From: Brachybacterium sp. P6-10-X1
GTDB lineage: Bacteria > Actinomycetota > Actinomycetes > Actinomycetales > Dermabacteraceae
Assembly (NCBI RefSeq): GCF_001969445.1
Contig: NZ_CP017297.1
Location: 1,922,001-1,986,000, forward strand
Reading direction: 5' to 3'
Length of the DNA stretch: 64,000 bases
Position 1 is the stretch's first letter, and every line of letters starts with the position of its first letter. Below, in pieces: positions 42,714-51,266 of the stretch. The notes under the pieces were generated by a model that worked only from the letters and a program-made list of their open reading frames with translations, did no database searches and was not told the origin of the DNA. A program made the translations under genes and the position numbers.

Positions 42714-45124
42714 CCGATGGCGTCCTCGCGTGTCGGGGAGATCGCGCCCGATTCCTCACCGCTCGTGGTGGTCACCGGCGAGACCGATCCCTCGTGGGCA
42801 TCGACCACGACGCGCTGACCGTCGGACAGCGCCGTCGTGCCGTTGCCTGTGCCCATCACGGCCGGGATGCCGCGCTCTCGTGCCACGATCGCGGCGTGCG
42901 AGGCCACCCCGCCGGTGTCGACGACCACGGCCGCGGCGAGGTCGAACAGAGGGGTCCAGGTCGGATTGGTGTACGGGCACACCATGATCTCGCCGCGGCG
43001 CAGGGTGGCGAAGTCCTCCTCGCCGCGGATGATGCGGACCGTCCCGACGGCGATGCCGCGGCTGGCGGTGGCGCCGACCACGGCGTCCTCGCGTCCGCGT
43101 CGTCGCACCAGCTCGGCGGCGATGATCGTGTACCCGTCCAGCGACCGCTCGCGTGCGGCACGGCGGTGCTCGACGAGGGCTCTCATCTCCTGCGGGGGCA
43201 GGTCCAGCTCGTCTTTCCTGAGGTATGCCACGTCCTCCGCGCTGTCGAGTCCACCGCGAGCGGTTGCACGTCGGCCCAGTTCGAGCAGCATGCGCCGGGC
43301 CACGGCCAGCACCATGACCAGCTGGAAGTGGGAGTCCTCGCGGAAGGCGATCGTGGAGCGGGAGACGTCCACCAGAGCGAGGATCGGGCCGCGGAGGAGC
43401 CGGGCGGTGGGTGTGCCGAGCCGATGGAGCTCTGCGCGAGCTGCGGCGGCTCGCTCCTCGGGCTCCGGATCCTGGCTCTCCGGGTGGTCCGCGATCAGTC
43501 CGGCGAGCATGGCATGGACGACGTCGGCCCGTTCCCGCAGCGGGGCGACGCCGAGGCTGAAGATCGACATCTCCCGGAATCCGTAGGAGGCCAGGAACTC
43601 CTCGATGCGCGCTGCGAGCTCGCGCCCCTCCTCGGACGCCCGCAGCCGGCTCGGGACCTCGCTCGTGCTGCTCTCCCGGTAGATCATGCGCAGGGCGGGT
43701 GAGCGGCGGATCGTGGCGGCGAGCTCGGCGAGCGCCGCGTTCGACCGGGTCGTCACGCACGGCACGGCGGTGAGCAGGTCGTCGAGGAGGCGTCGCGCCT
43801 CCTCGGGCCCGATGATCCCCCGAAGGCCGCGCAGCGCGAGGGCCTCGGCGATCACCCCACGCGGCAGGAGCGCGAATCGGCGGAACAGCCTGCCTCCGAG
43901 GGCGCTCAGCAGCATGTCCATCCGTCTCAGCAGGTCGGAGTCCTCGAAGCGACCGGGGTCCTCCCGGTCGATGCGCTCCACCAGGGGCTGCAGCTCGGCG
44001 GTCACCCAGTCCCGGTACCCCGCGACCGGCGCGCACAGATTCCTCAGCACGGCGGGCATCGCCCGGGGCACTCCGAGCACGGCGCGGCCCTGGGGCCGCA
44101 GGGCGGGCGGCCGGATCTGCACCACCCCGTCGTCGATCTCCGTCAGCACGTCCTCGGGGCGCGAGGGGGTGAGGCCCGCCGAGCGCAGGGCGCGCAGGAT
44201 CGCCTCGAGGACGGGACGCACCAACAGGTCCTGGTCGATCGGGAAGGGAGGGTAGGGCATGTGGTCCAAGGCCATCTGCCAGTCCGGGCCGCGGCCGCGC
44301 CTGCGCGACGTGCTCGTCGGCCCCGGGGGCAGAGCCGTGAGCGGGCGGGACTGCACCAGCTGGTAGCCCCGTGACGTGTACGCCCACTCGATGTCCTGCG
44401 GGGACCCGAAGGCTCTCTCGACCGCTCTGCCGAGGCGCGCCAGGCTTCGCTGCCGCGGCAGGGCGGGCGCGCCGTCGAGCTGCCGCAGGGTGCGTTTGCC
44501 GATGGTCCGACGCTCACCGGTCTCCTCCCCCGACACCAGGGATTCTCCCAGTCCCTCGACCGACTCGACGAGCATGTGCCGGCGGTCACCGGTGACGGGG
44601 TCCGCCGTGAACATCACGCCCGCCGTCTCGGCGTCGACCATCTGCTGGACCACGACGGCCAGGGCGAGGTCGTCGTCCGCGTGACCGCTCCGCTCCCGGT
44701 AGGAGACGGCTCGCGGCGTCCACAGCGAGGCCCAGCAGTCCCGGACCGCGGCGATCAGCGCGTCCTCCCCTTTGATCCCGAGATACGTGTCGTGCTGACC
44801 CGCGAACGAGAGATCGGCCAGGTCTTCGGAGGTTCCGGAGGAGCGCACCGCGACCGCGGGTCGCCCCAGAGCGGCGTACGCGGCGCGGATCTCGTCGGCG
44901 AGCCCCGCGTCCATCTCCATCTGCGCGATGCGCCGGTGCGCCGCCTCCGGAGGGAGGCGGGACAGGCCGGCCGCCGTGACGGCGTCGCGGTAGGCGGCGG
45001 TGGTCACGACGAACCCCGGCGGCACCGGGAACCCGTGGCCGATCAGTGCGCCGAGCCCCGAGGCTTTGCCTCCGACGAGGTCGTGATCGGCGGCGCCTCC
45101 GAGCTGCACTGTGTGGGAGGACAC
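42710..45124 (-). CDS. PEP-synthase/rifampin-phosphotransferase-like dikinase
   Basis: 804 residues from GTG 45124 (AAAGGA 6 nt upstream; the ATG at 45154 lies inside the operator). ATP-grasp domain about 1-300: LVGGKASGLGALIGHGFPVPPGFVV, AVRSSGTSEDLADLSFAGQHDT and QQMVDAETAGVMFTADPVTG. A central substrate domain covers about 310-700. A C-terminal swivelling His domain has VDTGGVASHAAIVARERGIP (about 745-764) with the phospho-carrier His. The layout matches rifampin phosphotransferase rather than PEP synthase, which would have a PEP barrel. The central domain does not show the RPH pattern I would expect (FLASYGFREMSIFSLG where RPH has a Glu-Asp-Arg cluster), so the substrate may differ. In operon with an MFS exporter. 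Confidence 0.8.
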   Translation of the reverse strand: MSSHTVQLGGAADHDLVGGKASGLGALIGHGFPVPPGFVVTTAAYRDAVTAAGLSRLPPEAAHRRIAQMEMDAGLADEIRAAYAALGRPAVAVRSSGTSEDLADLSFAGQHDTYLGIKGEDALIAAVRDCWASLWTPRAVSYRERSGHADDDLALAVVVQQMVDAETAGVMFTADPVTGDRRHMLVESVEGLGESLVSGEETGERRTIGKRTLRQLDGAPALPRQRSLARLGRAVERAFGSPQDIEWAYTSRGYQLVQSRPLTALPPGPTSTSRRRGRGPDWQMALDHMPYPPFPIDQDLLVRPVLEAILRALRSAGLTPSRPEDVLTEIDDGVVQIRPPALRPQGRAVLGVPRAMPAVLRNLCAPVAGYRDWVTAELQPLVERIDREDPGRFEDSDLLRRMDMLLSALGGRLFRRFALLPRGVIAEALALRGLRGIIGPEEARRLLDDLLTAVPCVTTRSNAALAELAATIRRSPALRMIYRESSTSEVPSRLRASEEGRELAARIEEFLASYGFREMSIFSLGVAPLRERADVVHAMLAGLIADHPESQDPEPEERAAAARAELHRLGTPTARLLRGPILALVDVSRSTIAFREDSHFQLVMVLAVARRMLLELGRRATARGGLDSAEDVAYLRKDELDLPPQEMRALVEHRRAARERSLDGYTIIAAELVRRRGREDAVVGATASRGIAVGTVRIIRGEEDFATLRRGEIMVCPYTNPTWTPLFDLAAAVVVDTGGVASHAAIVARERGIPAVMGTGNGTTALSDGQRVVVDAHEGSVSPVTTTSGEESGAISPTREDAIG

Positions 45125-45143
45125 GCGGCATCCTTTCCGGGAG

Positions 45144-45171
45144 GTTAACTTCATCGAACAATGAAGTTAAC
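45144..45171. promoter_or_regulatory. Perfect inverted repeat, candidate TetR operator
   Basis: GTTAACTTCAT and ATGAAGTTAAC, perfect 11-bp arms around the 6-bp spacer CGAACA, 19 bp upstream of the dikinase GTG and about 80 bp before the divergent TetR gene. Confidence 0.8.
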
Positions 45172-45239
45172 GTACAGCACGGCACGGCACCTCGGAAGAC
45201 GTGCGGTCCGATCGGGCGGCAGGAACCCCGCCGGCCGGG

Positions 45240-45245
45240 TAGATT
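45240..45245 (+). promoter_or_regulatory. -10 element (TAGATT) for the TetR gene
   Basis: TAGATT with 7 nt to the ATG at 45253. Confidence 0.5.
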
Positions 45246-45252
45246 CACCATG

Positions 45253-45888
45253 ATGGAGACGTCGGCCGAGCACAGCGGACCCGCGCGACGGCGCGGCCGG
45301 TGGCGCACCGGCGCCCGCAGTCGTGAACGGATCCTGGAGGCGGCGAGGTCCTGCTTCGCGCAGCACGGCTACGACCGCGCCACCGTGCGCGAGATCGCCG
45401 GTGCGGCCGGGGTGGATCCTGCGATGGTCCACTACTTCTTCGGGAGCAAGTCCAGGCTGTTCGTCACCGCCATGGAGTTCCCCGTCAATCCGATCGACGA
45501 GATCACCGAGGCTCTGGACGCCGATCCCGAGGAGCTCGGCGGCCGGATCGTGCGGCGCTTCGTCGAGAGCTGGGACGCGTCACCGGGCGCGGGTCCGCTG
45601 GCGGCGCTGCTGCGCTCCCCCGGGGACGAGCGCTCGGAGACCATGTTCTCCGAGTACATCCGACGGGAGATCGCGGGCCACCTGATCCCTGCGATCCCGG
45701 GCGAGGACCCGGAGCTTCGCGCCGAGCTCATCGGCAGCCATCTCATAGGCCTGGCCCTCAGCCGGTACGTCCTCGGGCTCGAGCCGCTCGCGTCCGCGAC
45801 CCCGGAGACTCTCGCGACGTGGATGGGGCCGGCGATCCAGTACTACCTCGCCGGCACGACGGCTCCTCGAGGCCCGCAGCAGGGATGA
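45253..45888 (+). CDS. TetR-family transcriptional regulator
   Basis: 211 residues from the second of two adjacent ATG codons. HTH at about 18-64 (ILEAARSCFAQHGYDRATVR and AGVDPAMVHYFFGSKSRLF). The C-terminal domain resembles the TetR_C subgroup with LLRSPGDERSETMFSEYI. Divergent from the dikinase-MFS operon with a perfect operator-like palindrome between them; probably a drug-responsive repressor. Confidence 0.9.
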   Translation: METSAEHSGPARRRGRWRTGARSRERILEAARSCFAQHGYDRATVREIAGAAGVDPAMVHYFFGSKSRLFVTAMEFPVNPIDEITEALDADPEELGGRIVRRFVESWDASPGAGPLAALLRSPGDERSETMFSEYIRREIAGHLIPAIPGEDPELRAELIGSHLIGLALSRYVLGLEPLASATPETLATWMGPAIQYYLAGTTAPRGPQQG

Positions 45889-46101
45889 CGCAGATGTGCG
45901 AGCCCTCGATGCTCCGCTCGCCCTGAGCGTCATCAGCGATCTGTCGGGTCCTGCATCGGCTCCCCCGGCTCGGGGCGTCATGTCCCTTCCGCAGCGCACC
46001 GACCGCGGCGCCACGACGATCTGCGGCCCGGACCGCACGAGAAGCAGCCATCGGCGGGACCGCAACGTTTCCGGTACGTCGGCGCAGCGCATCGGACGCA
46101 C

Positions 46102-46119
46102 CATCGGTATCGACCGATG
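46102..46119. promoter_or_regulatory. Inverted repeat upstream of the FMN reductase gene
   Basis: CATCGGT-ATCG-ACCGATG, perfect 7-bp arms, ending 25 bp before the ATG. Could be an operator or a short hairpin in the leader. Confidence 0.45.
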
Positions 46120-46144
46120 ACGTCTCCCGAAGGAGTCACCACCG

Positions 46145-46789
46145 ATGACCTCCCGCGCCCTTCCCGCCGAGCAGCCGTCCCGCGACCGAGCCGTGGGCGC
46201 TCCCGTACGGATCGCCGTGATCATGGGCAGCATCCGCGCCGACCGCTTCTGCCCGACGCCGTCGTCGTGGATCGCCGAGCAGGCCCGCACGCACGAGGAC
46301 GTCGACGTCGATCTGATCGATCTGGCCGACTACGACCTGCCCGTGGTGCTGGGCGGCAACGACGAGAGCGCACAGCAGCCCGGGCCCGTCATCGACCTCG
46401 GATGTCGCCTCGCGCCCGCGGATGCTTTCGTCGTGGTCACCCCGATCTACAACCGCTCCTACCCGGCGTCGTTGAAGAACGCCATCGACTGGTACTACAC
46501 CGAATGGCAGCTCAAGCCGGTCGGGTTCATCTCCTACGGCGGGATCACCGGGGGCCTGCAGTCCATCGACGCCTTGCGCAGCGTGTTCACCGAGTTCCAC
46601 AGCGTTCCGCTGCGTGACTCGATCATGTTCGCCAATTTCTGGCAGAGCTTCGACCACGACGGGCGACCCCACGACGTCGAACGCACCTCCGCGCTCGCCG
46701 ACGGCTTCCTCGGCCAGCTCATCTGGTGGGCACAGACCCTACGGCAGGCCCGGACCGACCGCCCGTACCCCTTCGTCGAGTCCGTATGA
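46145..46789 (+). CDS. NADPH-dependent FMN reductase family protein
   Basis: 214 residues; AAGGAG lies upstream of the ATG. Flavodoxin-like fold: RIAVIMGSIRADRF (FMN phosphate loop), VVTPIYNRSYPASLKNAIDW, and FISYGGITGGLQSIDALRSV. Probably reduces quinones or nitro/azo compounds, or supplies FMNH2 to a partner. The next gene is a DHA2 exporter 37 bp downstream, so the two likely form a detoxification operon. Confidence 0.9.
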   Translation: MTSRALPAEQPSRDRAVGAPVRIAVIMGSIRADRFCPTPSSWIAEQARTHEDVDVDLIDLADYDLPVVLGGNDESAQQPGPVIDLGCRLAPADAFVVVTPIYNRSYPASLKNAIDWYYTEWQLKPVGFISYGGITGGLQSIDALRSVFTEFHSVPLRDSIMFANFWQSFDHDGRPHDVERTSALADGFLGQLIWWAQTLRQARTDRPYPFVESV

Positions 46790-46826
46790 CCACCCCTGGA
46801 CGAGGATCTCCGGGAGCTGATCTCGC

Positions 46827-48389
46827 GTGACGACGGACGACTCCTCCCTCGACGCGTCTGCACCGACATGGCGTGCATGGACGGGACTGCTGGTGCTCGC
46901 CCTGCCGTTGTTCATGATGGCGACGGATTTCACCGCGATCTTCCTCGCGATGCCCTCGATCGCCGCGGAGCTGGTCCCCTCGACGCCGCAGCTGCTGTGG
47001 ATCGTGCACATCGGAGAGCTGATCGCCGCCGGTTTCGTGATCACGATGGGGTGGCTCACGGGCCGCATCGGCCCTCGCGCACTGCTGCTGGGCGCGATGG
47101 CCCTGTACGCGGTGGCGTCGGCGCTGGCCGCCTTCGCCCCCGACGCCCAGACCCTGCTGGCCGCCCGGGTGCTGATCGGACTGGCCACGGCGGCCGCCTC
47201 CCCGGCGGGGATCGCTCTGCTGCGCTCGCTGTTCCGCAGCTCCGCGCATGTCGGCATCGGCTTCGCCGTGGTGATGGGAGCCTTCTCCGTCGGCGGAGCA
47301 CTCGGCCCACCCTTGGCCGGTCTGCTCCTGGAACACCTCTGGTGGGGTGCGGTCTTCCTGGTCAACGTCCCGGTGGCCGCCGTGGCGCTGGTGGCCGGGC
47401 TGGGGCTGTTCCCCCGCACCGGGGAACGGACCACCGATCGGATCGACATGGCCAGCGTGGTGATCTCGATGACCGCGGTCATGCTGGGGGTCTACGGGCT
47501 GCAGAACATCGCGGACCGCGGGCTCTCGGCCCCCGACGCTCTGGCCGTGCTCGGCGGCATCGCCCTGGGGTGGTGGTTCCTCCGGCGGCAGCGGCGCATC
47601 GACAACCCGCTGCTGGACCTGACCCTGTTCTCCCTGCGCGTCCTGCGCGTCCTGGCCATCGTCTTCGTCACCTCCCAGGTCGCCTTCATGGCAGTGGATT
47701 TCGTGCTCGTGCAGTATCTCCAGGTGGTCGCGGGCATCCCGACCGCGACGCTCGGACTGCTGCTGGCGGTCCCCGCGACCGGCGCGATCATCGCCACCGC
47801 CCTGACCCCGGCCCTGTCGCGCAGGTTCGCCCCCTCGACCGTGATGACGGCAGGAACGGGCGTCGCCGTGCTGGGGACCGCCTTCGTCCTGGTCTGCCTC
47901 ATGGTGGCGACGGGGACGCCTCTGCTCGCCGTCGGGATGACGGTCGTCTCCGTCGGAGTGAGCCCACCGATGGTGGTGGGCGCGCAGCTCATGGTCACCT
48001 CGGTGACGCAGAGGCAGACCGGCCCGGCCGCCGCGATCCAGGACATCGCGGCGAGCCTCGGGGCGGCCGTGGGGATCGTGCTCCTGGGCAGCCTCGCCAT
48101 GTCCGTCTTCCAGGGGACGTTGCGAGCCGCCGCCCCCGACGCGGTCGAAGGCCGCGCCGTGGACGCAGCCGGCGAGAGCCCGGGCGGTGCGGTGGCTCTC
48201 GCCGAGAGCCTCGGCGGCTCGGTCGGCCAGGAGCTGCTCCTGGCGACACAGGAGGCCCTGACCCGAGGCACGATCGTCGCCTACCTGGGTGCCCTGGTCA
48301 TCGGCCTGGCCACCATGATGATCCTGCGGGGGCTGCGGGGCGTCGACCTTCCCGCCGAGGACGGGACGACGGCAGAGCGCCGTTCGTAG
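46827..48389 (+). CDS. DHA2-family drug:H+ antiporter (14 TM)
   Basis: 520 residues from GTG (GGGAG about 11 nt upstream), fourteen predicted helices. ATDFTAIFLAMPSIAAELVPSTPQLLWIVH is the helix 1-2 region typical of QacA/SmvA-type pumps, with motif D1; GAFSVGGALGPPLAGLLLE is motif C in helix 5. Likely exports quaternary ammonium or other hydrophobic cations. Convergent with the SARP-like regulator 39 bp away. Confidence 0.92.
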   Translation: MTTDDSSLDASAPTWRAWTGLLVLALPLFMMATDFTAIFLAMPSIAAELVPSTPQLLWIVHIGELIAAGFVITMGWLTGRIGPRALLLGAMALYAVASALAAFAPDAQTLLAARVLIGLATAAASPAGIALLRSLFRSSAHVGIGFAVVMGAFSVGGALGPPLAGLLLEHLWWGAVFLVNVPVAAVALVAGLGLFPRTGERTTDRIDMASVVISMTAVMLGVYGLQNIADRGLSAPDALAVLGGIALGWWFLRRQRRIDNPLLDLTLFSLRVLRVLAIVFVTSQVAFMAVDFVLVQYLQVVAGIPTATLGLLLAVPATGAIIATALTPALSRRFAPSTVMTAGTGVAVLGTAFVLVCLMVATGTPLLAVGMTVVSVGVSPPMVVGAQLMVTSVTQRQTGPAAAIQDIAASLGAAVGIVLLGSLAMSVFQGTLRAAAPDAVEGRAVDAAGESPGGAVALAESLGGSVGQELLLATQEALTRGTIVAYLGALVIGLATMMILRGLRGVDLPAEDGTTAERRS

Positions 48390-48428
48390 GCATCGCCCCG
48401 TCCGGAGGACCCCGTCACGGCCGCGAGC

Positions 48429-51254
48429 TCACCGCCTGCGGCGCGGATCGACGTCGCCCTCGGGGCGGGCGATCATCGACTCGACCTGGTCGGCGAAGCC
48501 CAGTCCGTGCTGGGACGCGACCTGCTGGGCCAGGGCGCGGCCCTCCTCCAGCCGGCGGCGCGCCGACGGCAGGTCGCCGGAACGCAGGGAGCTGATCGCC
48601 CCGACGATCCTCCAGTAGGCCGCCTCGGACCAGAACCCCATGTCCTGGCAGATCTCCAGTGCCCGGTCAGCCGCGTCGGCGGCCCGTTCGGCGTGGCCCT
48701 CGACCTCGGCGACGCAGTACTGCACGCCGACCACGAGCGCCAGGCCGTACCCGCGATCGCCGACGGCGCGCAGCACGCTTTCGGGGTCACGGCCGTCCGG
48801 CAGTCCCCGGGGCGGCTCGCCGCGGTCCATCACGATGACCCAGTCGCGCTGGCACGCGGCCACGGCCGCCTCCCAGTCCATACCGCGTCGGATCAGGAGA
48901 TCCACGGCGTCGTCGACGAGTCGCTCGCCCTCGTCATGCAGATCCGCCGCGAGGTACGCCATGCCCGCGAACCACTGCACCTCGGCACGTGCCGCCGCAT
49001 CGTCGCCGAACAGCGCCAGGGCAGCAGTGATCCGCTCGCGGGCCTCGCCGCCCCCGGCGCCGAGGTCGAGCGCCGCGGCCAAGGTCGTCGCCGAGGCGAA
49101 GGCTCTGTCCCGGGGGCCGGGAAGCGCGGTCGCAGCGGCGAGGTCGCCGTGGAGGTCGGCCTGTCTGCCGCTCATCCAGGAGTACCAGAACGTCCCCAGG
49201 ACCAGCGCCACCGCACGCTCTCCGTCCTGGGAGCCGACGGACTCGTGGAAGGCATGGCGCACGGGGACGCGTTCGGCCTCCATCCGCATCAGCCAGTCGC
49301 GCTGAGCAGATCCTCGAAGGCCGCGATCGGCTCGCCGGACCAGATCGAGATAGTGATCCAGGTGGCGACCTGCGACGGCGTCACGTTCACCGGCCTCCGT
49401 GAGCTTCTCGCCCGCGTAGGCGGCGATCGATTCCAGGAGACCGTAGCGAGCACCGGCCGGGGTGGAGATCATCGTGACCATGCTGCGGTCGACGAGGCTG
49501 GTGAGAGCGTCGACGACCTCTGCTCGCTCCGCCGACGTGCTGTCGCGGTTCTCGGACGGGTGAGCGCAGATCGTCTCGGCCGCCTCCAGCCCCATCGCGC
49601 CAGGATGGACCGCGAGGCGACGCAGCACTGCGCGCTCGGTCTCGCTGAGCAGCGACCAGCTCCAGTCGATCATGCCGCGCAGGGTCTGCCGGCGCCGCGG
49701 CACTCCGTGGCCGGGGCGGCGCAGGAGGTTGAGCCGATCGCTGAGGCGTTCCAGGAGGGCGTCGACGGTGAGCCCGCGGATGCGTGCGGCCGCCAATTCC
49801 AGTGCCAGGGGCAGCCCGTCCAGCCGCCGGCACAGCTCGGTCACGGTCGCCGTGCTGTCCTCGTCGAGCACGAACCCCGGGTCCGCGGCGCGGGCGCGCG
49901 CCACGAAGAACTCCACCGCCTCCGCAGGTTCGCCGTCACCTGGTTCCGTGCTGAGGGTGCCGACGTCGTCCCGCTGCTCCTCCGGCAGACCGAGCGGTTC
50001 GCGGCTGGTGGCCAGCACGCGCGCGCCGGCAGCGTGACGAAGGAGCTCGGCCACGAACGCCGCGACCTCGGTGACGACGTGCTCGCAGTTGTCCAGCACC
50101 AGCAGCGCCGTCCGCGCACCGAGGGCCTCTCCGACCCGATGCAGAGCATCGTCGGGGTCAGGGGCACCGACCTCCGCGACGCGCTGGATCAGGCCCATGG
50201 CGGACATCACCGAGCGGGCGATGCGCTCCCCGTGCCCTCCCTCGCCCACCGGCGTGGGCGACAGCTCGGTCAGGTCGATGAACCATACGCCGCGGTCGAA
50301 CTCGGTCGCGCGCGCACGTGCGACGTGCAGCGCGAGGCGGGTCTTTCCCACTCCCCCGATGCCGGTCAACGTCACCAGGCGCGAGGCGTCCACCAGGCGG
50401 CCGAGCTCCTCGAGCTCGTCGTGCCGGCCGATCAGGGGTGCCGTCTCCGCCGGGAGGTTCGTGCGCGCCGGCACGTCGGGGGCGGGCTCGCGCGCCGCGC
50501 CGGGACCCAAGGATGGATCCTGGCGGAGGATCCTGGTGTGGAGCCCCTGCAGATGAGGGCCTGGGTCGATGCCGAGCTCGTCGGCGAGCCGAGTGCGCAG
50601 GGACTCGTACAGCGCCAGCGCCTCGTGCTGCCGGCCGAGCTGGTACAGGCCGTGCATCAGCGCTCCGATCAGCCGCTCCCGGCCGGGGTGCAGGGGCACC
50701 GCGGGCATGCCCGCGTCGATCGCCTCCTGGGGCTCGCCCAGCTCGACCAGCGTCTCGACGAGGAGCTCGACGGCGTCCCCGCGCGCCTGCGCCGACTCCG
50801 CGACGACCGGGGCGAGCCACTCCTCGTCGCGGACGTCGCCGTAGGGCTGCCCCCGCCACAGGTCCAGCGCCTCCCGCAGCGCCTCGGCCGTCCGCACAGG
50901 AGCGTCCAGCCGTCTCGCCCGCGCGAGAGCGGTGGCGAAGGTGCCCGCGTCGACGGCGTCGGGGCCGACCGCGAGCCGGTACCCCGCCGGCGTGCGCTCC
51001 AACAGCTCTCTCGCGCCGGGCTGCGCCGCGTCCAGGAGCGAGCGCAGGTGGGAGAGCTTGGCGCGCAACACAGCGCGGGGATCCCTCGGCGGGCTCTCGC
51101 CCCAGAGCCGGTCGATCAGCGCATCGGCCGGGATCGGCTCCCCTCCGGCGGCGACCAATGCGGCCAGGAGCAGGCGCAGCTTGCGCTCCGGCACGGGGAC
51201 CGGGGCTCCCTCGACCGTCGTGAGACGAACGGGTCCCAGCACCTCGACCAGCAT
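48429..51254 (-). CDS. AfsR/SARP-type regulator with NTPase and tetratricopeptide-like regions
   Basis: 941 residues. N-terminal OmpR-type winged HTH (about 1-95) and BTAD (about 100-245, with HPGRERLIGALMHGLYQLGRQ). An NB-ARC/AP-ATPase follows with Walker A TGIGGVGKTRLALHV (about 297-311), a Walker B-like ALLVLDNCEHV and EPLGLPEE sensor region. The C-terminal ~400 residues are helical repeats. Such proteins activate secondary-metabolite or stress genes. No biosynthetic cluster is present; the nearest candidates are the FMN reductase/exporter pair. TAGGAT 6 nt upstream gives a leaderless start. Confidence 0.88.
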   Translation of the reverse strand: MLVEVLGPVRLTTVEGAPVPVPERKLRLLLAALVAAGGEPIPADALIDRLWGESPPRDPRAVLRAKLSHLRSLLDAAQPGARELLERTPAGYRLAVGPDAVDAGTFATALARARRLDAPVRTAEALREALDLWRGQPYGDVRDEEWLAPVVAESAQARGDAVELLVETLVELGEPQEAIDAGMPAVPLHPGRERLIGALMHGLYQLGRQHEALALYESLRTRLADELGIDPGPHLQGLHTRILRQDPSLGPGAAREPAPDVPARTNLPAETAPLIGRHDELEELGRLVDASRLVTLTGIGGVGKTRLALHVARARATEFDRGVWFIDLTELSPTPVGEGGHGERIARSVMSAMGLIQRVAEVGAPDPDDALHRVGEALGARTALLVLDNCEHVVTEVAAFVAELLRHAAGARVLATSREPLGLPEEQRDDVGTLSTEPGDGEPAEAVEFFVARARAADPGFVLDEDSTATVTELCRRLDGLPLALELAAARIRGLTVDALLERLSDRLNLLRRPGHGVPRRRQTLRGMIDWSWSLLSETERAVLRRLAVHPGAMGLEAAETICAHPSENRDSTSAERAEVVDALTSLVDRSMVTMISTPAGARYGLLESIAAYAGEKLTEAGERDAVAGRHLDHYLDLVRRADRGLRGSAQRDWLMRMEAERVPVRHAFHESVGSQDGERAVALVLGTFWYSWMSGRQADLHGDLAAATALPGPRDRAFASATTLAAALDLGAGGGEARERITAALALFGDDAAARAEVQWFAGMAYLAADLHDEGERLVDDAVDLLIRRGMDWEAAVAACQRDWVIVMDRGEPPRGLPDGRDPESVLRAVGDRGYGLALVVGVQYCVAEVEGHAERAADAADRALEICQDMGFWSEAAYWRIVGAISSLRSGDLPSARRRLEEGRALAQQVASQHGLGFADQVESMIARPEGDVDPRRRR

Positions 51255-51260
51255 CCCCCC

Positions 51261-51266
51261 ATCCTA
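51261..51266 (-). promoter_or_regulatory. -10 element (TAGGAT) for the SARP-like gene
   Basis: TAGGAT, six G, then ATG at 51254. Confidence 0.55.

Noticed and set aside
45124-45240. Rifamycin-associated element (RAE) upstream of the dikinase
   Set aside because: The known ~19-bp RAE consensus was not seen; the only clear element is the GTTAAC-type palindrome next to the TetR gene.
46145-51254. Secondary-metabolite gene cluster around the SARP regulator
   Set aside because: Only a flavin reductase and an exporter are present; no core synthase or tailoring genes.
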